DNA from: JAJFFW01 sp038531315
Lineage (GTDB): Bacteria; Pseudomonadota; Alphaproteobacteria; Caulobacterales; Parvularculaceae
Length of the DNA: 64,000 nt
Reading direction: 5' to 3'
Assembly (NCBI GenBank): GCA_038531315.1
Contig: JBCBBT010000001.1
Coordinates: forward strand, 1-64,000
The notes beneath the pieces are model-generated. The model saw only the letters and a list, made by a program, of their open reading frames with translations, had not been told where the DNA came from and made no database searches. Positions 42,914 to 52,305 of this stretch are shown one piece after another. The stretch's first letter is position 1, and every line of letters starts with the position of its first letter. The translations under genes were made by a program, and so were the position numbers.

Positions 42914-44299
42914 TTAAAAATTGGCCTTCAGCCATTCCGCAGCGCTCGCCAGGACGCCCCGGCGCTTGAGCGCGAGCGTGTCGATGCGGCGATAATCCGT
43001 ATCGGCGCCAAAACGGGCCGCAGTGCGAATATCCTGGTGCGGGCGCGCGCGCGAAAGGAGCGCGCCGACGCAGGCGGAAAACTGCGCCGAGGAGGCCGCA
43101 TCCGGCGCACCGGTCAGCGACACTGGCCGACCGAGCCGCGTCTTGACGCCAAAAATCCGCTCCGCCGTCTCGCGCGCGCCGGTCAGAAGACTGCCGCCGC
43201 CGGTCAGCACCGCCCGGCGCATGCCGCGATGGGCGCGCTCAAAACCCATGGCGTCGTGGCCGCCGCCGGCGACCGCACAGACCCGCGCCGCCTCCTCGCG
43301 GACCAGCGTCAGCGTTTCTTCCAGACGCGGCGCGATCACCGCGCTGACGTCGGCCCGCGCCGCGCGCAGGGCGTTTTTGTTTTCGCCGAGCTGCGGGAAA
43401 TCGACAAACCGATGGTCGTCGCCGAGCCCGGCGAGCGCCGAGCCATGCAGCGCCTTGACCCGTTCGGCATGGGCAATTGCGCCGCCAAAAATATGCGCCA
43501 GATCGCGCGTGATATGCTCCCCGCCCATCGCAACGCCGCCGCAGCCGATCAGCGCGCCATCCTCATAAACCGCGAAATCGGTGTTGCGCGCGCCCATATC
43601 GATGATGGTGACGCCGAGCTCTTTTTCATCGTCGATCAGGACCGCCTCACCGGTCGCAACCGGCCCCGGCACGATCTTGTCGATCCCGATATCGCAGCGC
43701 TCCAAAAGCGCGCGCATATTGCCGTCATAGCCGTCGCGGACGGCGAGCCCAACAAGCTCCGCAGACAGAATATCGCCGACATAGCCGCACGGATTGGCGC
43801 CGGTTTTTTCACCGTCCACGGAAAAATCAATCGGGGCCGCATGGATCGCGCGCGCGCCCTCGCGGGCGGCGAGCCCGGCGCCTTCTCGCAGGCAATCAAG
43901 AACGTCTTCGGCCGTCACCGCGCCGCCGGCAAGGTCAAGATCGACGCCGATCCGGCGCGACAGAAGCTGGCGGCCCGGCGCGCTGATCGAGACGGCGCGC
44001 ACCCGTTCTCCGGCCATGCGCTCCGCCGCTTCCAGCGCCGCGCGAAAGGCCGTCTCCGCAGCGCCAAGGCGATCGGTACGCGCATCGCGCGGCGCAATCC
44101 CCTGCTGGCCGGCGCCGATCACCTCAATGTCGATGTCGCCGTCGGCTGACTCAAGGACGGAAGCAATCAGACAGGCGGCCTTGGACGCGCCGAGATCGGC
44201 CGCTGCGATCAATCCGTTTGGGCGGCGGCGCGGGGTCAGGCGCGAATGGCGTACGGGCTCGGATGCGAAGAGGTCATGCTGGGCGGCGCGCTGGGTCAT
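42914..44299 (-). CDS. ftsA: cell division protein FtsA
   Basis: Actin-fold protein anchoring FtsZ to the membrane. ATPase motifs AAADLGASKAACLIA (phosphate 1), VTIIDMGARNTDFAVYEDG (phosphate 2) and AVLTGGGSLLTGARE (adenosine) are present, with the SHS2 1C subdomain between. The C-terminus WLKANF is the expected amphipathic membrane-targeting helix. 461 residues, with a ~25-residue N-terminal extension before the fold. Between ftsQ and ftsZ. Confidence 0.95.
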   Translation of the reverse strand: MTQRAAQHDLFASEPVRHSRLTPRRRPNGLIAAADLGASKAACLIASVLESADGDIDIEVIGAGQQGIAPRDARTDRLGAAETAFRAALEAAERMAGERVRAVSISAPGRQLLSRRIGVDLDLAGGAVTAEDVLDCLREGAGLAAREGARAIHAAPIDFSVDGEKTGANPCGYVGDILSAELVGLAVRDGYDGNMRALLERCDIGIDKIVPGPVATGEAVLIDDEKELGVTIIDMGARNTDFAVYEDGALIGCGGVAMGGEHITRDLAHIFGGAIAHAERVKALHGSALAGLGDDHRFVDFPQLGENKNALRAARADVSAVIAPRLEETLTLVREEAARVCAVAGGGHDAMGFERAHRGMRRAVLTGGGSLLTGARETAERIFGVKTRLGRPVSLTGAPDAASSAQFSACVGALLSRARPHQDIRTAARFGADTDYRRIDTLALKRRGVLASAAEWLKANF

Positions 44300-44344
44300 C
44301 GCAATGCGTCTCCGAACTGTTCTGGCGGCGCAAAAGAGCCGGCG

Positions 44345-45217
44345 CTATTGCGCCGCTTCCGGCGCATTTTCCCGCGGACGGATGACGACGTCGGGATTGC
44401 GAAGGTCGATATATTCGTTGTCCTGGTCAAGAATGCCGTGAGCGCTCTGCAGGATTGCAAGATAGTCGAGCGCGTCGGCGAACCCGTGTTCCGGCAGTTT
44501 AACGTCGACTTTGTTCCGCAGACGCATGTTCCAGCGGCGCTCTCCGACCCGCACAAGCGCGGCGGTGCGTTCTTCAAGATCGGGATGGGCCGCCAGCGCC
44601 TGCAGGATTTCTGCGGTCGCGTCCGGCGCGCCGGCTCCGACGATCAGGGGCAGCGACGCATATTCATACGCGCTTACTTCTTTGATGATCGCGCCTTCAT
44701 CATCGATCAGATGCAGCGCGCCGGACAATTGCCAGACCGCTGCCGGTTCGCGCTCGCGGATCGAGACATGAATGGTGTTCGGCCAGAGCCGGGAGACGGC
44801 CGCCGTGCGGACCCAACCGAGATCTTCGACCCGCGCTTTCGCCGCATCGAGATCGAAATGGCCGATTGACGCGCCGACCACGGGCCCGATCGCCACCTCG
44901 ACATCGGAAAACGCCGCCTGCTGACGGCCCATGAGCGTGATGCGACGGATATCGAACCCGGACGCGATGGCGGCGCCGCGCATCGCCCGGTCGGCGCGCT
45001 CGCTCATCAGGCCGACATAACCGCCCGCCCACAACGCAGCGACAATGCCCACCGTGATCATCGTCGCGCCGACGACGCCGGCGAGGGTCAACCGGTGAAA
45101 CTGGCCGAGGGAGCGCTCGATAAAAGAGGGCGCGCGCCGCGCCGTCCGGCTGCGGGCGCTTTTCGCCGCCTTACCGGTTTTGCGCTTGGCGGCGGTCTTC
45201 TTTTTCACCTTTGGCAT
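44345..45217 (-). CDS. ftsQ: cell division protein FtsQ
   Basis: Bitopic divisome protein. A very basic cytosolic tail (~35 residues of Lys/Arg/Ala), one transmembrane segment (about residues 51-70, GVVGATMITVGIVAALWAGG), then a POTRA domain and beta domain (WVRTAAVSRLWPNTIHVSIREREPAAVW). 290 residues. The start overlaps the ddl end by 13 bp. Confidence 0.93.
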   Translation of the reverse strand: MPKVKKKTAAKRKTGKAAKSARSRTARRAPSFIERSLGQFHRLTLAGVVGATMITVGIVAALWAGGYVGLMSERADRAMRGAAIASGFDIRRITLMGRQQAAFSDVEVAIGPVVGASIGHFDLDAAKARVEDLGWVRTAAVSRLWPNTIHVSIREREPAAVWQLSGALHLIDDEGAIIKEVSAYEYASLPLIVGAGAPDATAEILQALAAHPDLEERTAALVRVGERRWNMRLRNKVDVKLPEHGFADALDYLAILQSAHGILDQDNEYIDLRNPDVVIRPRENAPEAAQ

Positions 45218-46140
45218 GATGCGTCCTCAGTGATCCATGCGCACAGCTCCGGAAAGGTCATGCCGAGATAAGCGGCCTGTTCCGGCGCCAGCGATGTCGG
45301 GGTTAGACCCGGTTGGGTATTGACTTCAAGGCAGTAAAGCCCGCCGCCTTTATCGGCCGCGTCCGGATCAAACCGGAAATCGGCGCGCGACAGACCGCGA
45401 CAGCCGAGCGCGCGGTGCGCCCGCAACGCCACCGCCAGCGCCTCCTCCGTCACCGCCGCCGGTAGGTCGGCCGGCAACACATGGCGCGAGCCGCCATCGG
45501 CGTATTTCGCTTCGTAATCGTAAAATGCGGTCGCCGGCAGGATTTCCGTCACGCAAAGCGGCTTGTCGCCGAGCACCGCCACCGTCAGCTCACGGCCCGG
45601 AATGAATTTCTCAACCAGCACGTCCTCGCCCAGATTCCATTTCGGATCGCTGAGCGCTTCGGGCGGGCGATTGTCGCCTTCATAAACGATATAAACGCCG
45701 ACGGACGAACCCTGATCGTTTGGTTTGACCACATAAGGCGCCTTGATCACGCCGCCGCCTGCGGCCTCATCGCGGGAGACGATTTTGCCAAACGGCGCAA
45801 GGATGCCCGCATCTTCAAACACCGCTTTGGCGCGCTGTTTGTCCATCGCAAGCGAAGACGCGAGGACGCCGGAGTGCGTGTACGGAATTTCCATGACTTC
45901 GAGGAGACCCTGAACGCAGCCGTCCTCGCCCCATTTGCCGTGCAGCGCATTGAAGGCCGCGTCTGGTTTCACTTCAGCGAGCTGTTCAGCAAGATTGTGG
46001 CCCGCATCGATCTCGACCGCATCATAGCCCGCTTCCCGCAAGGCCTTCGCCGCCTCCGCGCCGGAGCTGAGCGAGACCTCGCGCTCCGGCGACCAGCCGC
46101 CTTTCAGGACGGCGATGCGTTTGTATTGACGCGCGCTCAT
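45205..46140 (-). CDS. ddl: D-alanine--D-alanine ligase
   Basis: ATP-grasp ligase making D-Ala-D-Ala for peptidoglycan. Motifs VLKGGWSPEREVSLSSG, ALHGKWGEDGCVQGLLE, VKPNDQGSSVGVYIV and LEVNTQPGLTPTSL are present. 311 residues. It overlaps murB by 4 bp (ATGA-type). Confidence 0.96.
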   Translation of the reverse strand: MSARQYKRIAVLKGGWSPEREVSLSSGAEAAKALREAGYDAVEIDAGHNLAEQLAEVKPDAAFNALHGKWGEDGCVQGLLEVMEIPYTHSGVLASSLAMDKQRAKAVFEDAGILAPFGKIVSRDEAAGGGVIKAPYVVKPNDQGSSVGVYIVYEGDNRPPEALSDPKWNLGEDVLVEKFIPGRELTVAVLGDKPLCVTEILPATAFYDYEAKYADGGSRHVLPADLPAAVTEEALAVALRAHRALGCRGLSRADFRFDPDAADKGGGLYCLEVNTQPGLTPTSLAPEQAAYLGMTFPELCAWITEDASCQR

Positions 46141-47066
46141 GGCCGCTCCCCTACCCGCCTGATCTCCCAGCGCAGGGCGACGCCGGTCTCGCGTTCAACG
46201 TCTGTACGCAGAGATTCAATCAGGGTCTCAAGGTCGCCCGCTGTCGCCGCGCCGCGATTGATCATGAAGTTGCAATGCTGTTCGGAGACCTGCGCGTCGC
46301 CGACGATGCGTCCGCGCCCGCCGACTTCGTCAATCAACTGCCAGGATTTGCGCCCGCCCGACAAGGCGAGATCCGGATTGGCGAAGGTCGACCCACCGGT
46401 GCGCGCCCTGATCGGCTGGCTTTCTTCCCGGCGGCGCATGATCTCGGCCATGCGCGCCTCAATCGCGTCCGGATCGCCCTCGTGTCCCTTGAACGTTGCT
46501 TCAGTGAACACAAGCCAGCGATCGTCGAGCGCGCCGCAATGGCGATAGGCGAATTTCATATCCTCATTAGACAGAACATGGCGCGCGCCGGCCCGGTCGA
46601 TGGCGACAGCCTCAACAAGATTGTCTTTGGTCTCGCCGCCATAAGCTCCCGCATTCATCGCGAGCGCGCCGCCGATCGCGCCCGGCACGCCGCGGTAAAA
46701 CTCAAGGCCCGCGACCCCCGCCGCGCCCGCTTTCTTCGCGACCTGCGCGTCGAGCGCCGCTGCGCCCGCCGTAACGGTCAGGCCGCTGACGTCGATTTTG
46801 TTGAACCCCGCGCCGAGGCGAATAACGACGCCGCGCACGCCGCCGTCGCGCACCAGAAGATTTGAACCGACGCCCATGACAAACACCGGCACGGCCGGGT
46901 CAAGCGAGGCCAGAAACTGCGCAAGGTCGTCTTCATCGGCTGGCGAAAAGAGGACGTCAGCCGGGCCGCCGACGCGAAACCACGTGACCCCCGACAGGTC
47001 CGCGCCTTCGATAATCCGACCACGGACCGGCGGCAGGGCGCTGATATTAAACGCCGCCGGCGTCAT
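46137..47066 (-). CDS. murB: UDP-N-acetylenolpyruvoylglucosamine reductase
   Basis: FAD enzyme giving UDP-MurNAc. FAD-binding VFVMGVGSNLLVRDGG, GVPGAIGGALAMNAGAYGGE, catalytic Ser in RTGGSTFANP and a final Glu region EQHCNFMINRG place it in the type II MurB group found in most alphaproteobacteria. 309 residues. It overlaps murC by 4 bp. Confidence 0.96.
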   Translation of the reverse strand: MTPAAFNISALPPVRGRIIEGADLSGVTWFRVGGPADVLFSPADEDDLAQFLASLDPAVPVFVMGVGSNLLVRDGGVRGVVIRLGAGFNKIDVSGLTVTAGAAALDAQVAKKAGAAGVAGLEFYRGVPGAIGGALAMNAGAYGGETKDNLVEAVAIDRAGARHVLSNEDMKFAYRHCGALDDRWLVFTEATFKGHEGDPDAIEARMAEIMRRREESQPIRARTGGSTFANPDLALSGGRKSWQLIDEVGGRGRIVGDAQVSEQHCNFMINRGAATAGDLETLIESLRTDVERETGVALRWEIRRVGERP

Positions 47067-48514
47067 GTCGCGCGGGCCTCAAGGGCGGCGACAAGCCCGT
47101 TGGCGTGCCGCGTGATATCGCCGGCCCCGAGGCACACGACATAATCGCCGGGCTCGGCGAGCGCCGCGATTTCCGCCGGCAAATCTTCAAGGCTCTTCAG
47201 CGCGCGCACATCCTTATGGCCGTGAGCGGCGGCGCCGGCGACAAAGGCGTCGCGGTCAACGCCGTCGATGGGTTGTTCGCCGGCGGCGAAAATGTCCGTG
47301 ACAAACGCGATATCGGCTTCGTTCAGGCACGCGCAAAATTCGTCGAACAGCGCTTGCAGCCGCGAATAACGATGCGGCTGTACGACCGCGATGATCTTGC
47401 CCCTGGCGACGTTGCGCGCCGCGCGCAGGACGGCGGTGATCTCCGCGGGATGGTGGCCATAGTCGTCGATTATCACGGCGCCGTTCCAGGCGCCGACCTT
47501 CGTAAAGCGGCGCTTGACGCCCTCGAACTTTGCGAAACCCGACTTGATCGACGCGGCGCTGGCGCCCAGCTCACGCGCGACGATCGCCGCGGCCAGCGAA
47601 TTCAACACGTTATGCACCCCCGGCATCGGCAGGCTGACATCGTCGATCCGCGTCACCTCGGCGCCGCGCTCGCGGAACACAATATCGTATCGCGCAAAAC
47701 CTTCTTCAAAGCGAATGTTCTCAGCGCGAACATCCGCCTGCGGATTGGCGCCATAGGTGATGAGCTTTCTGTCAGTAACGCGCCCGACAAGCGCCTGCAC
47801 TTCCGGATGGTCAAGACAAACGACGCCGAACCCGTAAAACGGCGTGTTCTCAATAAAGGCGTCGAAGGCGTCCTTCAGGCTTTCAAAATCGCCCCAATGG
47901 TCGAGATGTTCCGGATCGATGTTAGAGACGACCGCCACCGTCGTCGGCAGGCGGAGGAAAGCGCCGTCGGACTCATCGGCCTCGACCACCATCCAGTCGC
48001 CTTCCCCGACCCGCGCATTCGCGCCATAGGCGTTAATGACGCCGCCATTGATCACCGTCGGATCAAGACCCGCCTCATCGAGGAGCGCTGCGACCATGGT
48101 TGTGGTTGTGGTTTTTCCGTGGGTGCCGGCGACCGATATCGTCCATTTCAGCCGCATCAGTTCGGCCAGCATATCGGCGCGCTTGACGACGGGAATATGC
48201 TTGGCGCGCGCGGCCCTTACTTCCGGATTGTCCGCCCTGATCGCCGTCGAGACGACCACCGCTTCGGCGCCGTCCACATTGGCGGGGCTGTGGCCGATGA
48301 CGACGTCAATGCCCTTGTCGCGCAGCTGTTGCACATTGGGTCCGTCCGCCACATCGGAGCCGCGCACCTGATAGCCGAGATTGCGCATCACCGAGGCGAT
48401 CCCCGACATGCCGATGCCGCCAATGCCGACGAAATGGACAACGCCCACATTGAACGGCAGCTTGATCTTGATTTCCGGGGCGGCTTGCGGCCGTGTGCTG
48501 ACTTTTTCGCTCAT
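47063..48514 (-). CDS. murC: UDP-N-acetylmuramate--L-alanine ligase
   Basis: First Mur ligase, adding L-Ala. GIGGIGMSGIA nucleotide motif, P-loop GTHGKTTTT, NIDPEHLDHWGDF, and YGHHPAEITAVLRAAR are present. 483 residues, complete. The long antisense open frame across it on the + strand is a composition artefact. Confidence 0.97.
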   Translation of the reverse strand: MSEKVSTRPQAAPEIKIKLPFNVGVVHFVGIGGIGMSGIASVMRNLGYQVRGSDVADGPNVQQLRDKGIDVVIGHSPANVDGAEAVVVSTAIRADNPEVRAARAKHIPVVKRADMLAELMRLKWTISVAGTHGKTTTTTMVAALLDEAGLDPTVINGGVINAYGANARVGEGDWMVVEADESDGAFLRLPTTVAVVSNIDPEHLDHWGDFESLKDAFDAFIENTPFYGFGVVCLDHPEVQALVGRVTDRKLITYGANPQADVRAENIRFEEGFARYDIVFRERGAEVTRIDDVSLPMPGVHNVLNSLAAAIVARELGASAASIKSGFAKFEGVKRRFTKVGAWNGAVIIDDYGHHPAEITAVLRAARNVARGKIIAVVQPHRYSRLQALFDEFCACLNEADIAFVTDIFAAGEQPIDGVDRDAFVAGAAAHGHKDVRALKSLEDLPAEIAALAEPGDYVVCLGAGDITRHANGLVAALEARAT

Positions 48515-48523
48515 CGGATACTC

Positions 48524-49669
48524 TTATACATCGCCGCGCAGCGTAATCGCTTCAACGAGATCGGCAAGGGCCGTCGCCGCCCCCTGACGCACGCGGCCCC
48601 GGGCCGCCGCCGCCATGACGCCAAGCCGGCGCGGCTCTTGAAGGAGCGGCTTTAGCGCCGCCGTCAGGGCCTCTTCGCTAAAGCCTGCTTCCGGCAAAAG
48701 AATGGCGCCCTGCGCCCCATCGGCGCCGCTATCGGACAAGGCGCGCGCATTGCCGGTCTGGTGATCGTCCATCGCGATGGCGAGCGGCACAAGCACCGAG
48801 GGACGCCCGATAATCGACAACTCCGTCACCGTCGACCCGCCGGCGCGCGCCAACACAAGATGCGCGTTGGCGATGCGCGCGGGCAAATCCTTAAAGAACG
48901 GCGCGATCTCCGCCGCGATGCCGGCTTGGTCATAGACCGCCTTGACCATCGCGGCCTCTGCGTCGCGCGCCTGGTGGACAACGTAAAGCCGGCTGCGGAT
49001 CGCTTTCGGCAGCCGCTCCAGCGCGCGCGGCGCAATCTCGGAAAAAAGCGATGCGCCCTGGCTGCCGCCAAAGATCAAAAGCCGGATGGGCGCGTCCGGT
49101 TCCGGGCTGGCGAAGTCGCTGTCAGCCAACGCTTTGACAGCATCGCGCACCGGATTGCCGACCTCGTGCAGGCGCCCCGCCGCGCTGAGGGTGCGCTGTG
49201 CTTTGGCCGGCATTTTTTCCAGAATGGGAAACGCATGGGCGACGAAAGCCGCGCGGCCGACGAGCAGGCGGTTGGCGCGACCGAGAACGCCATTTTGTTC
49301 GTGTACGCCATAGGGAATGTTGAGGGCGCTCGCCGCCTGCATCCCGGCGAAAGAAGGATAGCCGCCGAAGCCAACAGCGGCGGCCGGTTGCATGCGTTTC
49401 AGCGCGCGCCGCGCGGTTAAAAACCCGCCCGCCAGCGACACCGCGGCCGCGGCCTTGGCGACGGGGCCGCCGATTGAGGGACTGGCGGCGGAAATCTCTA
49501 TGCGGTCGTCGTCGCCGAAATTTTCCGCAAAGCGCGCGCCGCGCTTGTCCGTGACCAGCAGGATGCGCGCACCGCGGCGCTTTAGTTCCTGCGCCAGCGC
49601 TTGCGCGGGAAACATATGACCGCCCGTGCCGCCGGCGGCGAGCGCAATCAGTTTGCCGCTCACCGTCAC
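48524..49669 (-). CDS. murG: lipid II synthase MurG
   Basis: Transfers GlcNAc onto lipid I at the inner face of the membrane. N-terminal GGTGGHMFPAQALA, central GYPSFAGMQAAS and C-terminal IFGGSQGASLF and LARAGGSTVTELSIIGRPSVLVPL are GT28 hallmarks. 381 residues. Overlaps ftsW by 4 bp. Confidence 0.97.
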   Translation of the reverse strand: MTVSGKLIALAAGGTGGHMFPAQALAQELKRRGARILLVTDKRGARFAENFGDDDRIEISAASPSIGGPVAKAAAAVSLAGGFLTARRALKRMQPAAAVGFGGYPSFAGMQAASALNIPYGVHEQNGVLGRANRLLVGRAAFVAHAFPILEKMPAKAQRTLSAAGRLHEVGNPVRDAVKALADSDFASPEPDAPIRLLIFGGSQGASLFSEIAPRALERLPKAIRSRLYVVHQARDAEAAMVKAVYDQAGIAAEIAPFFKDLPARIANAHLVLARAGGSTVTELSIIGRPSVLVPLAIAMDDHQTGNARALSDSGADGAQGAILLPEAGFSEEALTAALKPLLQEPRRLGVMAAAARGRVRQGAATALADLVEAITLRGDV

Positions 49670-50805
49670 GGCATGATTTCCTTGCGCCGGCGCGCCAGTC
49701 CGGGCGAGCGCGTCAGGGCGAAGATCAATCCGAATGACAGCCCCACCGCTAACATCGACGATCCGCCATACGAGATAAACGGCAACGTCATGCCCTTGGC
49801 CGGCAAGGCGCGCAAATTAACGCCGATATTGATAAAACTCTGTAGGCCGATCATCGCAGCGAGCCCGCATACGGCGCATTGGGCGAAGAGGCTTTTCAGC
49901 GTCGAGGCGCGTAGATAAAGCCGCGCGACAAGAGCGGCGAACAGCGCCAGGATCACGCAACAAAAGAAGAAGCCAAACTCTTCCGCCGCGACGGCGAAAA
50001 TAAAATCCGTATGCGCATCCGGCAGTTGCAGCTTGTAAGACGGGTCCTGGGGATTGCGTCCGAACGCCGCCCCGTTTTGAACCGCCTGCATCGCCTTGTC
50101 GACCTGATAGGTTTCCGCGCTTGCCGGATTGAGAAAGCCGTCAATGCGCCGCGCCAGATGCGGCGAGAACGCATAGCCGCCCCACAAGGCCGCCGCCCCA
50201 ATGGCGCCGAGCCCGGCGATCCAAAGCCAGCTCCAGCCGGCGATAAAGAACATGATCATCCAGACCGCCGTCAGGAGCGCAGCCTGTCCGAAATCGGGCT
50301 GCATGACCATAAGCCCGCCGCACACAAGGTAGAGCGCCATGGCGATCATCGCGCCGGGAAACCCGGGACGGCGGGCGCCTTCCGCCAGCATCCACGCGGC
50401 CACAACAATAAAGCCAGGCTTGAGGAATTCCGACGGCTGCAACAGATAAGACCCGATCGAAAGCCAGCGATGGGCGCCGTTGATTTCAGGGCCGATCGTC
50501 ACCGCCGCAATCATCAACAAAAGCGCGCCCGCAAAAACCAGCACGCCAAACCGGCGCGCCTGCAGCGGCGACAACATCGAGACGCCGGCCATCAAAACCA
50601 GCGACGGGCCGAGAAACAGCAATTGGCGTACGGAGAAATGAAAGTCATTATCGATGCCGAACCGCACCGCGGCGCCCGGCCCGGCGGCGAGCAATAACAC
50701 CAGCCCGATCGAAAGGATCGCCGCCACCAGAAGGGCGCTGACGCGATCAAGCGACCACCACCACCGCGCCAGCGGCGAGGTGTCGATGCGCGAGGGCGCC
50801 TTCAC
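49666..50805 (-). CDS. ftsW: septal peptidoglycan polymerase FtsW
   Basis: SEDS-family glycosyltransferase with about ten transmembrane helices. Motifs GINGAHRWLSIGSYLLQPSEFLKP-like (NGAHRWLSIG; LQPSEFLKPGF), DFGQAALLTAVWMIMFF and LPFISYGGSSML are present. It works with FtsI at the septum. 379 residues, overlapping murD by 4 bp. Confidence 0.96.
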   Translation of the reverse strand: MKAPSRIDTSPLARWWWSLDRVSALLVAAILSIGLVLLLAAGPGAAVRFGIDNDFHFSVRQLLFLGPSLVLMAGVSMLSPLQARRFGVLVFAGALLLMIAAVTIGPEINGAHRWLSIGSYLLQPSEFLKPGFIVVAAWMLAEGARRPGFPGAMIAMALYLVCGGLMVMQPDFGQAALLTAVWMIMFFIAGWSWLWIAGLGAIGAAALWGGYAFSPHLARRIDGFLNPASAETYQVDKAMQAVQNGAAFGRNPQDPSYKLQLPDAHTDFIFAVAAEEFGFFFCCVILALFAALVARLYLRASTLKSLFAQCAVCGLAAMIGLQSFINIGVNLRALPAKGMTLPFISYGGSSMLAVGLSFGLIFALTRSPGLARRRKEIMP

Positions 50806-52259
50806 GCCGCCGCTCCGCCGGTCGACGGCGCCGCATCGTCGCCTTGCGCGCGAATGGCTTCGGCTTCATCCATGACGAGACGGCGAAAGGTCTCGCCGCG
50901 GTCTTCAAAGTTCTTGAACTGGTCCTGGGAGGCGCAGGCGGGCGACAAAAGGACGACCGCCTCCTCGCCGGTGCGGCGGCGAAATTCGAGCGCGTCGCGC
51001 GTCGCCGCGGCGACAGCGACAGCGAGGTTGCCGCACTGGACGCTCGCGACAGCCGCGCCAAGCGCGCGCTCGAAATCCTCGGCCGCATCGCCAATCAGAT
51101 AGGTCCTCTGTACACGGCTCATCAACGTCTTCAACGGCGCTGCGCCGTCCTGTTTCGCGCGCCCGCCGGCGATCCAGAAGATATTGTCAAACGCCGTCAG
51201 GGCGCGCGCCGCGGCGTCCACATTGGTCGCTTTGGAATCATTGACGAAACTGACGCCGTCGAGACGCGCAATCGTCTCTGATCGGTGAGGAAGGCCTTTA
51301 AAACGCTCCATCGCTTTGATCGACACCGACGGCGCGACGCCCAGAATGCTGCAGGCGGCGAGCGCCGCGGCGGCGTTCTGGCGGTTATGGGCCCCGCGCA
51401 AGGTCGGTATCTGGTCAACGGCGCCGGCCTCGCCGCTTTTGCCGCTGAGGTTGTAATAAAGATTGCCGCCCAGCGAATAGACGCCGTGCCCGAGCGCGCC
51501 CTTCACCGAAATCGGGTAGACGCGCGCCTCCTGCTTGCCGGAAAGGGTTGCGCAGATGCCTTGCGCATATTCATCGTCAACGCCGATGATCGCCACATCG
51601 TCTTTCGTCTGATTAAAAAATATCCGCTGTTTCGCCGCCGCGTAGCCCGCCATATCCCCGTGGCGATCGAGATGGTCCGGAGAAAGATTAAGAAGAATGG
51701 CGATGTCTGCATGAAACGATGACGCCAGATCGAGCTGGTATGATGACAGCTCCAGCACGTAGACGCGGTCTTTATGGAACGGCGCCATCGCGAGGAGCGG
51801 CTCGCCGATATTGCCGCCCACGCCGACTTCGCGGCCGGTGTCTTTGAGAATATGACCGATCAGCGCCGTTGTTGTGGATTTACCGTTCGAGCCGGTGATC
51901 GCAACGATGTTTGGGCGCTCGGCTTTGGTGCGCGCCGACAAGGCCATGGCGAAGAGTTCGAGATCGCCGAGAATTCTGACCTTGGCCGAGCGCGCCTTGC
52001 GCACGATGGCGTGGGGTTTTGGATGGGTCAGCGGCACGCCAGGGCTCAACGCCAGAAACTGAAGCTCCGCCCACGGCCAGTTTTTCGGATGTTCGCAAGA
52101 ATAGGCCGTGTTCGCCGCGCGCTCCCTGGCGGCGGGATATTCGTCCCAGGTAAAAACCTGCGCGCCCGAGGCCGAGAGCGCTTTTGCGGTCGCAAGACCC
52201 GTTGCGCCCAGCCCGAAGACGGCGGTCTTTCTGTTTTTCAGATCGGGCAGAATGATCAT
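50802..52259 (-). CDS. murD: UDP-N-acetylmuramoylalanine--D-glutamate ligase
   Basis: Adds D-Glu to UDP-MurNAc-Ala. VFGLGATGLATAKAL, P-loop GSNGKSTTTALI, NLSPDHLDRHGDM and FVNDSKATNVDAAARAL are the family motifs. 485 residues. Its start is 46 bp after the mraY stop. Confidence 0.97.
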   Translation of the reverse strand: MIILPDLKNRKTAVFGLGATGLATAKALSASGAQVFTWDEYPAARERAANTAYSCEHPKNWPWAELQFLALSPGVPLTHPKPHAIVRKARSAKVRILGDLELFAMALSARTKAERPNIVAITGSNGKSTTTALIGHILKDTGREVGVGGNIGEPLLAMAPFHKDRVYVLELSSYQLDLASSFHADIAILLNLSPDHLDRHGDMAGYAAAKQRIFFNQTKDDVAIIGVDDEYAQGICATLSGKQEARVYPISVKGALGHGVYSLGGNLYYNLSGKSGEAGAVDQIPTLRGAHNRQNAAAALAACSILGVAPSVSIKAMERFKGLPHRSETIARLDGVSFVNDSKATNVDAAARALTAFDNIFWIAGGRAKQDGAAPLKTLMSRVQRTYLIGDAAEDFERALGAAVASVQCGNLAVAVAAATRDALEFRRRTGEEAVVLLSPACASQDQFKNFEDRGETFRRLVMDEAEAIRAQGDDAAPSTGGAAA

Positions 52260-52305
52260 CGATGGAGCCCTTCAGGTCGGCGTCAGTTCATTGTCTTCAA
52301 TGGCG

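Noticed and set aside
47105..48655. 516-codon open frame on the + strand
   Set aside because: Antisense to murC and the murG 3' end, with no family motifs; a composition artefact.
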